Origin: Chenopodium formosanum
Lineage: Eukaryota; Streptophyta; Magnoliopsida; Caryophyllales; Amaranthaceae
Assembly: GCA_024500155.1 (NCBI GenBank)
Contig: CM044877.1
Location: 16,683,501 to 16,747,500, forward strand
DNA length: 64,000 nucleotides
Direction: 5' to 3'
Shown here: positions 45,671-58,182 of the stretch, piece after piece
Layout: each line of letters starts with the position of its first letter
Numbering within the stretch: the stretch's first letter is position 1
Made by a program: the position numbers and the translations under genes
Notes under the pieces: generated by a model
The model's database searches: none
What the model saw: the letters and a program-made list of their open reading frames with translations, nothing else
Told to the model about the DNA's origin: nothing

Positions 45671-48600
45671 TCATTCTTCATCATCATAATTGAACTTAAC
45701 TGAATGAGATTGCAGATCAATGTGCCCTCCTCTGTAGCTTCCACGTTTTTTCTTGGTTTTCTCATGGCGAAAATCCCTATCAAGAATATAGGGAACGAAA
45801 TAAATATAAACAGTAAAACATATTCATAATGTTCAAAAAAAAATACTTTCAGTCAACAATCAGGTATAAATAAGGTGATTATCAGGTCTTAAGTTCTGAA
45901 AAGTTCAGGTGAAGCAAACGCACCCTAAAACTGTTTGGCTGCAAGCTATTCACAAAACCCCAGCAAGAGAGTATTGGACTTAATTCTCAAACAAGTCGAT
46001 ACTCACTCAATGACTTAGCTTGAATGGAAAACAGTTAAACAGGGGCATTTACAAATCAATATTCTCATAACTAAAAAGCAACAGAAGTAAAGAGGGGAGG
46101 AGTGGCTCTCTTAATGATATTCATTATACTTTATATAGCAGTTGAAATATGACGCCAGCATAATGCATATAACCCTTAATAGTATGAGCCTATAAGGTAA
46201 ATAGAGCATTTCCATGTATATAGAAAAGCAGAGTGGGGGATTTACCTTCCTCTAACTTGCCCCAAAACCTCCTGTGCTTTAGCACCGTAGCCACTATCTG
46301 CACCATCCTGTAAACAACATGGGGAAGGTTTTTAGACACACTACAGATACTTTGTAAGAATCACATACTCTAAATGGTCCAAATTAAAATACGAGATAAA
46401 GAAGATTAAAAGAACAATTCTGTATCACCAGACCTTTGCCCAATAAGAATTATCTTGAAGCCTTTCATCTACAAATTCCACCTCCTCCTCTTTAACCCTC
46501 CGAAATGCATTTGCAGAAGTTCTTGGCTGCAAAATAAGCTTTAACCATCAGTTTTTGTTTCAATCATACAACATTTGATGTGGTAGAATTACAGCGACCA
46601 TGCACATCCATTCTTCTATGCACAGATAAAGTGAAGAACTGATGATATATATAGAAAGACCAAGAGGGGAGGGAGTAAAATATAAATCACAAAATTCACA
46701 ATCCTGGTGAAAGTTAGTGTAAATAAACAACCACAGAACCACCAGCATAAGTCCCATTGAGATGAAGTCCAAGAGATTTAAAATATAAGCAGCCTTATCC
46801 CAATATAGATCAAACCTATTAGAATGGCAAAATCATGAACTATTCAGTAACTTCATTTCTTTTCTTTTAAATTTTTTTTTTTTGGAAGAGTAACTTGTTT
46901 TCATTCTAACACAGCAAAAAGTACCAGCCCCCCCCCCCCCCCCAACAACCAAACACACACAAACAGACGGTACATATAAATAAAGGAAAAATTAATTACA
47001 GAATAACACACACACAAACGGTGATTTTTAAGTGAAAAAAATTTGAGGGAAAAGGGTGCAATTAGGAGAAATAAGGGTCACGTGCAAGGCACATGGGAGT
47101 CAACGTCGAAAAAGACACGGTCAATGCCTGAAAGTAGAGCATGGTTGTTCCTAACAAGAATTTTTAAAGTAAGGGTTCACTTTGTCAAAATAATTTTAAA
47201 AGGTTGTCTTACACAAAAAGTATTTTAAAAGGTTGTCACTGACAAATTTTCCTACAGTAAAAAAAACGTATGTTGATGCTTGAGCCTACAACCTTGTGAA
47301 ACTTGAACCATCACCATCAAACCAACCCAGGAAATAATCAAATGATGACATCTAAAAGAAAAATTAATAGACATCTCATTATGTGAATTAAAAAGAATAA
47401 GGGGAGTAAATAAAAATATTCCCTTCACCACAACCCACCCACCCCCCTCCCCCCCACCCCACGTGCAAGTTGCAATCCATCTTCGACATCACCCTCCCAA
47501 AATTATCTTTGCCTCACCACCGACCACCAAAAGCAACTTATATAACAAACACTACCCAACAAAGAAAAATAAAAATGTTTTCAAAAAGAGCAAAAAACCT
47601 CAAAATAAAACACGGGGGTTGTTAAACAACGCCCTCATTTTACAAGGTAACGCCCACACTTAAACATGAATAAACGAACATACCCTCGCGTGTATTCCAT
47701 ATTTTTCTTCCCTCTTAACTCAATCTAACACACTCTCCTCCTAACAAACCGCCACCAACCGCAAGCAAGGTGTCGCCGAAGTTACAGCTCTGGTTTTTCT
47801 TTCAGGTGGAGGCCAAATGCCTTATTTGTTTGAGATTATTCAGGAAAAATGCCGGGACTGCAAGGAGATTCGAAATTCTAGGCGTTTAAGCGTTTCTTAA
47901 CAGTTTTTATCATAACTTTGATCTCAAAATCGGATTGAAACAAATAACATATCGTTGGAAAGCTCTAGAAGTCTACTTTTCAACCCAATAAGAATCAATT
48001 CAACATCATTTATAAACTTAAAATAAGGTTGAAATAGTGGAACGGTGTTGGTTTTGAACCGAGTTTAATATTTCAGCCATATTTTAATATCTAGAAATGA
48101 TATTAACCTTATTTCAATTAATTGAAAAGTAGACTGTTAAAGCTTTCCAACGATACATTATTTTCTTTAATCCGAGTTAAGAATCAAAATTTATGATAAA
48201 AACAAAAATCATAAAAAAAACTGGAAAAGAAGCACCGAAAATTCCAAGGGAGAAACACGTAGAATTTTCAAATATCCTCTAGATTTTCGAAAATTCTAGG
48301 CTTTTTTCCATATAATTATGAAAAAAAAAAATTAGGCGTTTGGCTTCAACCCAAAAATTAAAATATTTGATTTTAACTCTGGTGATGACCTTGCCCTTAG
48401 TCAGTAGTGGTTTGTTGAGAGGAGAGAATACTAGACTGAATTAGAGAGAAGAAAAACATGGAATTTCCACAAGGGTATATTCATCCAATCATGTTTAAGT
48501 ACGTGCGCTGGCTGGTAAAAAATCAGTGGCCGCAAAAGGAGAGCAATAGTTCATATATCTCTCAAGTTCTTTACCATTAGAACGATGGAAACATGGGAAA

Positions 48601-51600
48601 CTTCATTTAGTCGCTTCTGGTATCTTATTAAGTAAGCATTTCCTTTGCAAGCACAAATTACAGCAATATAACACTCATAGAAGGGGTGTCTAAAGTCTTT
48701 AATGATTCATTAAGGATTTGACCATGGGTGAATGTTTTAAATATCATGGTGACAAGAATCAAGACATGGCCCAAGTCGGGGCAGATTAAATGGAGAGCAT
48801 CCACGAAAGTGTTATGTGACCGAAACATTCCTTTACAATTGAAGGGGAAATTCTATAAGGCTGAATAAGACCAGTGTTACTCTATACTCTATAGTACATA
48901 ATAATCACTTTTGGTTTATGTGGATGGCATAAGACCAAGGCTGCCATAAGATTTTTGTGGATGACTATATCTTTTAGTTTATGTGGCCGACCCCACTTAT
49001 GTGATTAAGACTTTAATTGATTGAGTGTAGACCTGGCAATCCCGAGCCGACCTGAATGACCCAACCCGTAACCCGAAAGTTGACCCGAAATCATTGACCT
49101 GAAAATGACCCGAACCCGAACTAACCCGACCCGAAATAGAGTTGACCCGATGACCCGAAGTGACCCGACCCGAATGACCTGACTCGAAATTGACCCGAAA
49201 CCCGAACTTGACCCGACCCGAAACCCGAACTTGACCCGAAGTGACCCGACCCAATTTTAACCCAAATTGATGGACCCGAATCGACCCGTAGTGACCCGAC
49301 CCAAATTGACCCAAATCCCAAGTGAATAGGGTGAAATAGTGAATTACTTAGTTTAGGGCTTCTTTATTTCCTGCGTAATAGGTACTCATGATTTTTTTTT
49401 TTTTAACGATTTTACTTTATTTTTCCGACTATTTTTTTAAGTGAATTAATTTTGGTGACATGAGACAAACTTGACTCGACCTGATTGACCCGACCCGAAT
49501 TGACTTGATCCGACCTGAAATTGACCTGAAAATTGATCTTAAAAATTGACCCGACCAGAACTTGACCCGAAATACTGACCCGAAATGCTGACCTGATTTT
49601 GACCCGAAACCCGACTCGACCCGAACCCAACCCGAACATTTGCTGACCCGAACTTGCCCCGACCTGAATTGACCCGACCCGAACCCGACCTGAATGACCT
49701 GTTTGAGTGTCTCGTGTCTGAACAAAACTTTAATAACTTTCTCTTAAAATAGAGATTACAACCATCAATTAAATAGCTACACATTCCAAAGACTTTTTTC
49801 CTCAAACCACGGAACACAAATTACGTTCTCGAAAAAGAAAGGTGTAGGAACCTAGGACACAGGTGAGCAACACGAAGATAGGAAGGTAATTTAACATTAA
49901 TCCCTAACTAGTTAATTGTGCAATAAAGTCAAGTGCATTACGCATCTTCCACCAAAGCACAATCACAAATGTGAGTATCTCCTCGTATTTTAATCAGTTG
50001 CACCTAACACTATTCTTGACAACATTAAGATCATACCTCATACTCCTTCCACTTTTAAATACTTGCTCCACTTTCTTTTTTCGGTCATTTTAAAATACTT
50101 GCTCCATTTTCATTTAGAAATCTTTTACAATATTTAATTCATTAGTCTCACCTAGTGGACCAAACATAAATCACATTTTATTAATTTTATATTTTCTCTC
50201 CTTCAATTCTCTCAACTACTTTTGCTTTTTACAATTTTTTTATTGTTCCCCCACCCCCACTACCTCCACATTTTATTACTTTATCCAATTTCTCCTAAAA
50301 CTCCGTGCAAAGCCGCAAAGAGAAATGGAGCAAGTATTCAAAAACGGAGGGAATATTGCCCTATCCCTCACCGTAATTTTATATTTAGATCATATTCTAG
50401 GCAAAAGATCAAAGATATAATTTCACATATTCTCAAGGGACTACTTTCCCTAGTACGAGAAAAGTGAAAAGGAAGCAGGCAATACTGCAATCTTTAAGCC
50501 TCTTGTCTTGTCATGTCAAGATTTTTTAGGTTTGTTTTGGAAATGGTGTTGGACATGATCTAAAATTACACCATGCCATTCCCATGATAAACTATTATCT
50601 AACTAGAATTTGGTAATTTTGAGAAATATTATTTACAAAAAAGGCAGTGTCAATTATTTGCTATTCCACACAGCATACACATTATATTGTAGTGTAACTC
50701 GCGAAAATGCTAGCTTACAATTCTAAGCATTTCCAAGAACAATATAGCACGGTATAACAAGAATGTCAAGCTGTCAAGTCTCCTCAGCTCAAGCAGTCAG
50801 GGTCACATGTAATAGACAGTTATGACATTTTAACCATATATGAATGAATTAAGATCAAGAATTCAGACCAATGCCAAAGAAAGCACTATGTTGCGAATGC
50901 ATACCTCAACTGAACCATTAAGCTGCCTTGTTTTATCCTTTTTATGGGACTCTTTTTCACCGTCTTCCAAGACTCTATTGGCAGATCCATTAGGTGTTTT
51001 TGGAAGAATGGTTCCATTTGATTGATCTAGATCCTCTATCTTCCTACGCTTAGAGTCATCAAGTACTGCCTTTTCAGCAAAGTCAGTCTCATTTTCATCT
51101 GATGAGGACTTCTTTCTCTTTTTTGAACTTTTTTTCTCTTTATCAACCTCTGTAGTCTCTACAGATGAACCATTGGGAATCAAAGTATTTTCTTTCTTTT
51201 TCTTATTTTTGGACTTCTCTTTCTTCTCTTCTTGTGTAACATCAGATTTTTCTAATGTTTCTTTGTCCTCTTTCTTTTCCCTCAGAGATTCTTCCTTACG
51301 CTTCTTCTTGTCCTTGGATTTCTTTTCAAATTTGTTTGGCACACTCAAAGAAACATCGTCAGGGTTTTCTGAGGGTTTTGGGTGAGTTTCCTCAGCAATT
51401 TGAGCAGAAGAATCACTAGCACTTTTGCTTTTCTTTTTCTTCTTTTGTTTTACACCAACATCATCAACACGGCCTTCATCACCTCCATTTTCCTTTTCCA
51501 AAGATGCAACACCATTTAAACTTCCATCCTTTTGGTCAGTAGTTTTCTCAATGGTGGCACAATCACTAACTTTAGCATCATCCCTGTGCACAGTGGAAAC

Positions 51601-52806
51601 ACAAGTAGCATTAGGACACAGACTCTTGACCCAAGTAACCAACTAAATGAACATATTATTAAGACCAGACAACACAGAATCTTGACCCGAGTAAACTACC
51701 TAAACAACCACAATACAAGAGCAGGAAACACAGTACTAACACAGACCCTTGAAGGTGACAAAAGCATGATCAATCCTACCACTCTACAACCAAAATAATC
51801 AACAAACACCACCAACAACACATTTTATCCAAGAGGCTATGGAAATCCAACGATGACCGTTGATCATACAAGGCCACACCAAAAGGCACATAAATTTACC
51901 AGCCAACACAAGAAATTCGACTTGTAAAGAACAGAACACACAAATAAACAAACATACTATAACATAAATACCTTTAACACCAACAATTAATTTCCAAATA
52001 TTAACAGCAACCAATAACATTTTGAAACAATTCCAGGATCAGCAATCTAGGACAACATTAATCAATTTATAAATCATTATACATGAAATGAGCTACAACT
52101 TAAAAACTGTAGCAGTATTCCACATAAATAAGCAACTTTCAACCTACCTCAACTTTAAAAACTGGTAACACATCTCTTCCAAATTGAGCAAACAGCTTTT
52201 CCAACTCTCCTTCTGCAAATTCGTAATCACAAATCAGGGACAAAAACTGAGCGAATCCCATTACAAATTAAGCTTTAAAAAAACCCAAAATCAAATTTGC
52301 AAATTCAAGACAAAAATATGAACAAACCCCCATTACAAATTCAGCTCAAAAAAAACCCAACAATCAAATTTGCAAATTAAAGACAAATTTTGAACAAACC
52401 CCATTACAAATTAAACTCCAAAAAACCCCAAAATCAATATATATATATATATATTTTTTTTAATTAAAGAAAAAAATTGAACAAAACCCATTACAAATTA
52501 AACTTCAAAAATTCAACAAAAACTGAAAAATTTTAACCGAACCTCAACATCAGCCTCTTTGTGGAACTTCTTAAGAGATTTGGAGAAGCCATTAAGTTCT
52601 AAGAATTGACAAATGGATTGAAGAAGAAGTTTCCTCTGTTCAGGAGTTAGTGAAATCAGGGATTTAGCGACATTTTTATGATCGAGCTTGATGTTAGACA
52701 TTGAATTGAGGATAACCTGACGAGGCTTGAAAGAGGTGAAGAGAGTGGAAAAGAGAGGTGCGGCTTCTCCTCTGCTCTTCTTGTTGTTCCTCTCACAATC
52801 CTGCAT
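45671..52806 (-). CDS. LisH / SRP40 C-terminal domain nucleolar protein (Nopp140-like), six coding exons, 422 aa
   Basis: Reconstructed exons (minus): 52806-52543, 52212-52148, 51583-50905, 46526-46434, 46307-46246, 45776-45671. Every junction is GT-AG and phases agree, totalling 1269 nt including stop. Exon 1 carries a LisH-type helix pair (KSLISLTPEQRKLLLQSICQ, then FLELNGFSKSLKKFHKEA, about residues 48-86). Exon 3 is a Lys/Glu/Ser-rich acidic-basic region with repeated KKKKKSKS and KDKKKRKEE tracts, typical of Nopp140/SRP40 proteins. Exons 4-6 give the conserved SRP40_C domain: FRRVKEEEVEF, DERLQDNSYWAK, GYGAKAQEVLGQVRGR, FRHEKTKKKRGSYRGG and HSVKFNYDDEE. The plant relatives are nucleolar/Cajal-body phosphoproteins with a chaperone role in snoRNP/rRNA processing. 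The exon 1 donor (GAG/GTTCGG) is weak. Intron 3 (50904-46527) is unusually long and repeat-filled. Confidence 0.9.
46927..46943. repeat. Poly-C tract in intron 3
   Basis: A run of about 16 C bases, followed by CA-rich sequence. It is G-rich on the transcribed sense strand of the surrounding gene. Confidence 0.8.
47890..48210. repeat. Long imperfect inverted repeat in intron 3
   Basis: The left arm (about 47905-48050) contains TATCGTTGGAAAGCTC, AGTCTACTTTTCAA and AAATAAGGTTGAAAT. The right arm (about 48065-48200) contains their inverse complements in mirror order (CTTATTTCAATT, TTGAAAAGTAGACTG, AGCTTTCCAACGATA). The arms are about 140 bases each with roughly 75-80% pairing by eye. Likely a fold-back MITE or rearranged LTR segment. 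Confidence 0.7.
48765..49025 (+). mobile_element. 3' fragment of an RTE-type LINE in intron 3
   Basis: The + strand encodes IKWRASTKVLCDRNIPLQLK followed by GKFYKAE, the conserved C-terminal part of plant RTE/LINE reverse transcriptases (LCDRxIPLKLKGKFYR). The 3' end carries the usual 'GGCCGACCCCACTTATGTGATTAAGACTTTAATTG'-like ending (quoted in parts: GGCCGACCCCACTT, GATTAAGACTTTAATTG). It is a 5'-truncated dead copy, antisense to the host gene. Confidence 0.7.
49028..49705. repeat. Degenerate TGACCCGA / GACCCGAACCCGAC repeats (two blocks) in intron 3
   Basis: Blocks at about 49,040-49,320 and 49,475-49,705 consist almost wholly of variants of TGACCCGA, ACCCGACCCGAA and AATTGACC. Frames through them give repeating Gly/Ser/Arg/Val residues and are artefacts. 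Similar text is widespread in plant genomes; its origin is not clear. Confidence 0.75.
50041..50355. mobile_element. Stowaway-like MITE in intron 3
   Basis: The left end TACTCCTTCCACTTTTAAAT and the right end, inverted, TATTCCCTCCGTTTTTGAAT, both followed by ACTTGCTCCA, form a terminal inverted repeat with TA target sites. Length about 315 bases, no coding sequence. Confidence 0.75.
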
Positions 52807-53483
52807 GTAGGTTAAGGCTACGCTCGAGGAAAGAGATAGAGGGGGTTACGAAGGTTCTAGTAGTTAGGGTTTTAGAGTGTTTCTTCAGTGCTAGTGTCCG
52901 ATTTTTAATTTTTAAAATTGTTTTTTACTCCGTCCAATCGTACTTCTCTCTAGTAGAAATAGAAGTAGGAATCTAATTAAAGGACGGAAGGAGAATGAAT
53001 CACCCCCTTCGTTTTGGAAATAATTGAAAAACTTATTAGTTATTATTTATTATCATCTTAATAACAAAATGACAAATAAATCATGTTCTATTTTCTTAAA
53101 TTTTAGGAAACATTTGATAAGCGGATTATAATCAAAATTCGCTAAAATTACATGACTCTTCAAGAATGGATGAAAGAACGAACGACAAATTGCTAGCAAC
53201 CATGTGCATCCCATCTTGTTACAAGGTAGGCTACCTTGTTATAACAACATAAAAAGACTTAGATAACACGCTAATATCATCATAAATTAACCAGATTGAC
53301 AAGCGATCCCTAGAGTTATTGTTGATTGCATCAAAGACGAAAAAAATTACCTTCCAAACATATATGTGACACTGACACCTAGACGCGTAGCCACCAAGAG
53401 CCCAGATCATGCACCAGCTACCTCAGCACACTCCACCTCTGATACACCTTAACTCGTCTAACCGCAGCTTATACAAGCTCCCC
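52807..53483. other. Upstream region of the LisH/SRP40_C gene and intergenic sequence
   Basis: Probable promoter and leader of the minus-strand gene. A CTCCGTCC...GGACGGAAGGAG pair (about 52928-52992) may be a very small MITE. Nothing else recognised. Confidence 0.4.
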
Positions 53484-53762
53484 TTAATGGCTTCTCGCCA
53501 TTGCCCCCAACCCCAAGGAGCTAGTTAGGTGAGCGTCCACATTTACTTTAATAAAACCTTCCAAGGGACAAAGCCCAGTCGTTGGCGAGAGCTTTTTTGT
53601 ACTTTGAGGCTGGCCTGAGAACACTTTCTTGGCATACAAACAATACTCCTCAACGAGCTTGGCATAGTTTGTTGTTGTCTGAGAAGCGTTGAGAAAGGAA
53701 CCCCTCATGAACCCTCTTGTACCTTCAAAACTAAAGGGACCAAACCATGGCACATAGCACAC
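53484..53762 (-). pseudogene. RNase H-like (RVT_3) relic of a LINE
   Basis: Near the end of the frame are GFIKVNVDAHLTSSLGLGAM and ARSH, the N-terminal RNase H motif (KVNxDA...GxGAVxRD) of plant LINE/RVT_3 domains. The frame then ends, and the rest of the domain (ExxA and SD motifs) is not found downstream. The upstream residues (NYAKLVEEYCLYAKK) match the linker seen before such domains. Confidence 0.6.
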
Positions 53763-54181
53763 GCAATTTATGATGATCTAACTTATCAGCAAGCCATACT
53801 AACTTGAGCGAAAGAAAGATTTCAGAGAATTATTCAAAATAGACCTAAAATGGCTAGTATTCTAGACATCTTTTGATTCATCGCAATAAAAAAAAAGTAC
53901 ATAAATGATTGATTAAACTCCACCGTCACACTGTCCACACAACTCATCCCCCGCAATATGTCTTTGAAAGAGTTCTTGTTTGACCGCAACACACCCTTTA
54001 CACATTTCAAAATTTGTCAAAACAAATCATGTTCTTTTGAGATAGTAACACTTATAAAAAAAATATGGAGTATTATCTTTGATTAAAACATACAATTTCT
54101 AATAATTTTCTAATAAAATGAAGATAAATAAATTTCTTCATCTATCTATAACTATTACTAAAGCAATAATCACTATTTTTT

Positions 54182-55575
54182 GGCTAAAAACCTTTTAAAT
54201 GCGTAATTTTGTGAAAAAGCTTTATTGTAAATGAAAACCCGAAGTTAATTTTTTTTGTTTAAAACAACTTAGTAGCACCAATTCATTTAATTAACATGTA
54301 ATTCCTTCTAATCACTCTATAACTTTTGATTAACTATTTAATAATTAAATTAATTTATAAATTAAAAAAAATATATATATATAGAAAACCACCACCCCAC
54401 CACCGGTCAGCCACCCTTTCCCCTCCGCTGGCAGCAGCCCTTACCCCCGGCGACCACCTCCTTCTCCCCTTAAACCATGGCAACAACCCCCTTATTCTTA
54501 AATCTTTCTTTTTCTCTCTCCTCAACCTTGAATGCCTTCAACAATGGTGGCTACTTCCACAAACCCTTCATTCTCCCCTTTCCTAACCTTTCTTGAGTTT
54601 CTTCCAAATCCCTTAAACCCCAATCCTCAAATTATGCACCACCTACCTCGACCACAAAAACCATCATCTTTGTTATCAAGAGCCTCAAAATTTTTATAAT
54701 AGTCAAGGGTAAGAACATACCTCGAGGAAAGAGAAGATTAGTGCATAAGAACACCTCGATAATTTTCTACTTCATTTGTTTGTAGCGGTGATTGCGGCGG
54801 AGAACACATATAATTGGGTTATGCGACAACGATTATGGCGATTGGTGGCTGCTACCAAGGTTTAGGGAGGGGGGTTGCAACGGGCCGGGGGAAAGGGGAA
54901 AAGGAGGGGGATCGGCCAGCGATGGAGTTGCGTCGCCGGGGGTGGGGGCTGCTGCCTGCTGCAAGGGGAGGAGGAAAGGGCGGCTGCCTTGTTGTGGGGT
55001 GGTGGTTTTCTATTTTATTTTTAAACTAGGTTATCCTCGTGCGATGCACAATTAAAATTTATATTAACTTGCTTTACATTGTATATGAAAATTAGAATTA
55101 AATATAAAAATTATTTACTTACATTTAAGGAAAGTAAATATAATTGTAACCACAATCAAACATCAAACATATTAGATATATAAAACTATAATTTAGGAGA
55201 GAAACTTGGTTAATTGAATTTTATATAGACATCTATGCATTAAAGTCAAAAGTATAGATTAAAAATTTTAAAAAAATCATTAATAATTGATGACATCATA
55301 TACATAAAATTGGAGGGAAAAAATTTAATGTGAGAATGACACGTAAGATTGTTTCATAATTGATGATGTAAGCAATGTTTTGTTTTAGTACGTAATAGTA
55401 ATCTATAAATTAATTTAATTATTAAATAGTTAAGAGTTATAGAATGATTAGAAGAAATTAGATATTAATTATGTGGATTAGTGTTGCTAGGTTGTTTTAA
55501 ACAAAAAAAAATTTAAGTTCGGGTTTTGTTTTTACAATATAACTAGCATTTTAGCCCGTTCAATGCACGAGTTAT
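54182..55575. repeat. Large fold-back (inverted repeat) element
   Basis: The left arm (about 54182-54480) and right arm (about 54930-55030 and 55390-55575) are inverse complements: AAACAACTTAG versus CTAGGTTGTTTT, ATTTAATAATTAAATTAATTT on both sides, and GAAAACCACCACCCCACCAC versus GTGGGGTGGTGGTTTTC. A segment of about 355 bases at 55,035-55,390 interrupts only the right arm. The GC-rich centre has Pro- or Gly-rich frames in either direction that reflect mirror symmetry, not a gene. No transposase is encoded. Confidence 0.7.
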
Positions 55576-56004
55576 AACTTATGTTATTTTTATATAAATG
55601 TGTGCTTTTCAACAGTTGAAACTACAAAGTTATTATTACATGACTTTTGAGGTGAATGCTGTGAAAACTTGTTAATTAAAAAAAAGTGAGGGTGGAATTG
55701 TGGAAGAATATGAAGGAATTTAGTTAAGTATATATACATGAATATTGTAGAATATGAAATGACATACTTCATATTAGTTTAAGCTATATTTTAAGTTTAA
55801 GAGATAAAAAGAATATTTTTATTATACTTCATATGTTTATGTAATAGTTAATTCAACTTAATTTTATCATGGTAGAAATGAAACACTTCATTTTCTTACT
55901 TAAATGTGCAAGTTACGCTTAAAGACTTTAATATTATGGAATATTTTTAATTTAATTTTTTTTAATATTCAAAAAGTAAGGGAAGTAACATGTGGCATAT
56001 GAGT
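55576..56004. other. Intergenic, nothing recognised
   Basis: AT-rich, no frame or repeat ends of note. Confidence 0.4.
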
Positions 56005-56092
56005 GAGTTGTGAGGACATGTGGCATATAAATAAGTTGTGAGGACATGTGACATATAAATAAGTTGTGAGGACATGTGGCATATGATGATAT
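56005..56092. repeat. 28-bp minisatellite, about three copies
   Basis: The unit AGTTGTGAGGACATGTGGCA plus TATAAATA repeats in tandem, with a partial leading copy from 55,990. Confidence 0.85.
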
Positions 56093-56483
56093 GAATGATT
56101 GTGGTTTGATTTTTTAAATACTATAGTATAGATAAAGCTTTTAAAATGTTTTTCCCGCAAAATGATGCATTTAAAAGATTTTTTAAACAAATTTGCCTTA
56201 TTTTTTCCCTCAAAATTCTTCAATTTCCCTCCTCTTTTTTTTTTTTTTTAAATATATATAAGATGGGATTTCTAAGAGAGCTTTGGTTTCAGTCCAAAGA
56301 AAGACCCTACAATGTGTTTCCATTTCCTTCAAAATATTTTTAGGGAGCAGAAAGATTTGGGACCAACAGGTTTGAATACCAAAAAGCACCCCTCTCACCT
56401 TTCGGCGAGATATTAGTCTTCATTAATTCGCTGCATCTATTAACTGAACCAGGAGTCTTCCTTGACTTCCGAAGTGGAACAAT

Positions 56484-56650
56484 CAAAGAAGACCGCGCCT
56501 ATCAATAAGGGTCGTATGCTAACTCTTCTTTCTTCTCTTACGAGATTTTCATTGATTGTAGCTAATTAGGCGGCCACAACCGAAGAAGCAGAAGAAGTAG
56601 CTGCTACTGCTCTGTGGGCTTCTTCTTTTTCTGAGCCTGCTCGAAAGGTA
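56484..56650 (+). pseudogene. Possible decayed coding exon
   Basis: One frame reads QSKKTAPINKGRMLTLLSSL, then TRFSLIVAN, a stop (TAG) and AATTEEAEEVAATALWASSF, then SEPARK, ending at CGAAAG/GTAACT, a plausible splice donor. The residue composition is protein-like and more GC-rich than the flanks. No family is recognised; chance is possible. Confidence 0.2.
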
Positions 56651-56709
56651 ACTTGAGAGTAGAAAGAACTAGAATAGAGTATGACAAAACCAGTAGCTTT
56701 GAGCTTTCA

Positions 56710-56830
<121 letters not shown>

Positions 56831-57362
56831 GTGGAAGTTATGCACTTTTTCTCTATCAATTATGAAAGGTGAAAGTTAGTTTGAAGTTATATAAAAAAAA
56901 TGTTTGGATTTTGATTATTGGTGGTTTAGAGTGTTGTGGGTAAAAGTTGAAAAAAAATGTCTGCAATTAATATATAGATATTATTATTATTTTTTTTTTC
57001 TCTATAAGTATTAAGAAAGTTTATAATTGGCTTTTAATAATTTCTTTTACGGAATAGTTACTTTTTTTCTTATCACGACACTCTCAACAAACTTCAATCA
57101 TTTTGTGAATACAAAGCTTAACTAATTAAATTGATAGGCAAGTAAATTACAGTTAGTTTGATATGCATTGAAAATTTTGTTTTGATTATTATTTTTTTGA
57201 CGGGTAGTTTTGATTATTAAATGTATGAAATTGTTTGGTAAGTAATTTTTTTTTTGGCATTTTTGTGGGTGATTAAATAAAATATACGAAAAAACAAGTG
57301 GTTACATATATAAATAGTGTTTTCAGGGTTGTAAAACAAATTTTCTATTAATAAATAACCTA

Positions 57363-58182
57363 AGGTTGTGTTTGGATACAAGTAATTAATTTTTAAATGA
57401 TTCATTTCAAATCTAGAATTTCAAATCATAGAATTCAATTCCAAAATATATGTTTGGGAAACATTCGAATTTCAATTCTATGATTTCAAATTCTAAATGG
57501 TGTTTGGAGGTGAGTAGAATTTGTGAAGTAAATCTGAAATTTTATGACTGATTTATCTACATTAATCAATGGTTAACTAATTGAATGACAACAACACATG
57601 AATCAACTTCTTTGATAATCAATCAATCATCAAATCATACAATGATGTCATCGGAAACTACAACTAGGTGCTCAAAAAAAATTTGGGAAAAAAAGCGACA
57701 ATAATCCAATTTTTAATTAAAACCATTGAAATTTTCCTAAAAATTTTTACTTTTTTAAAATTTATGTCTTAACCTAATTTTTGCCCCAATTTGATTATTT
57801 GAATTGAAAAAAAAAAATGGGATGTAAAATTATCAAATCAATGCTTTGATACTTGTAGTTTGCTTCAAATTTACCAAAAACAGCTTGTGGATACAAAATT
57901 TGTTGTCAAATCTACCAAAAACAGCTTGTGAGTGGTAGTAGTAATGGAGGATAGAGATAGAAAATTGTGGTTGTTGGAGCTTTGGAGGAGGGAGAAGGGA
58001 AAATAGCACAAAAGGAAATTGAAATGACATGTATTAAGTTGGAATTTTAAATTCATGAAACTTGACTGATTTTGTAATTGACTTGGATTTGGGCCAAATA
58101 CAAATCCAACTGTTTGCATTATCCAAACAAGACAATTGACCTAATTCCTGAATTTGAAATGAAAACCTAAATCCAAACAAGC
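57363..58182. mobile_element. MITE-like element with GTTTGGAT ends
   Basis: Left end GGTTGTGTTTGGATAC and right end, inverted, GGCTTGTTTGGATTTAGG form a short terminal inverted repeat, with ATTTCAAATC-type palindromes inside. No target duplication or transposase found; superfamily uncertain (hAT or Harbinger). Confidence 0.45.

Noticed and set aside
48997..49817. Gly/Ser/Arg/Val-repeat frames of 66-105 aa
   Set aside because: Produced by GACCCG repeats in several frames; no start context or domain.
54792..55055. Gly/Arg-rich frames in the fold-back centre
   Set aside because: Mirror of the Pro-rich frame on the other arm; explained by the inverted repeat.
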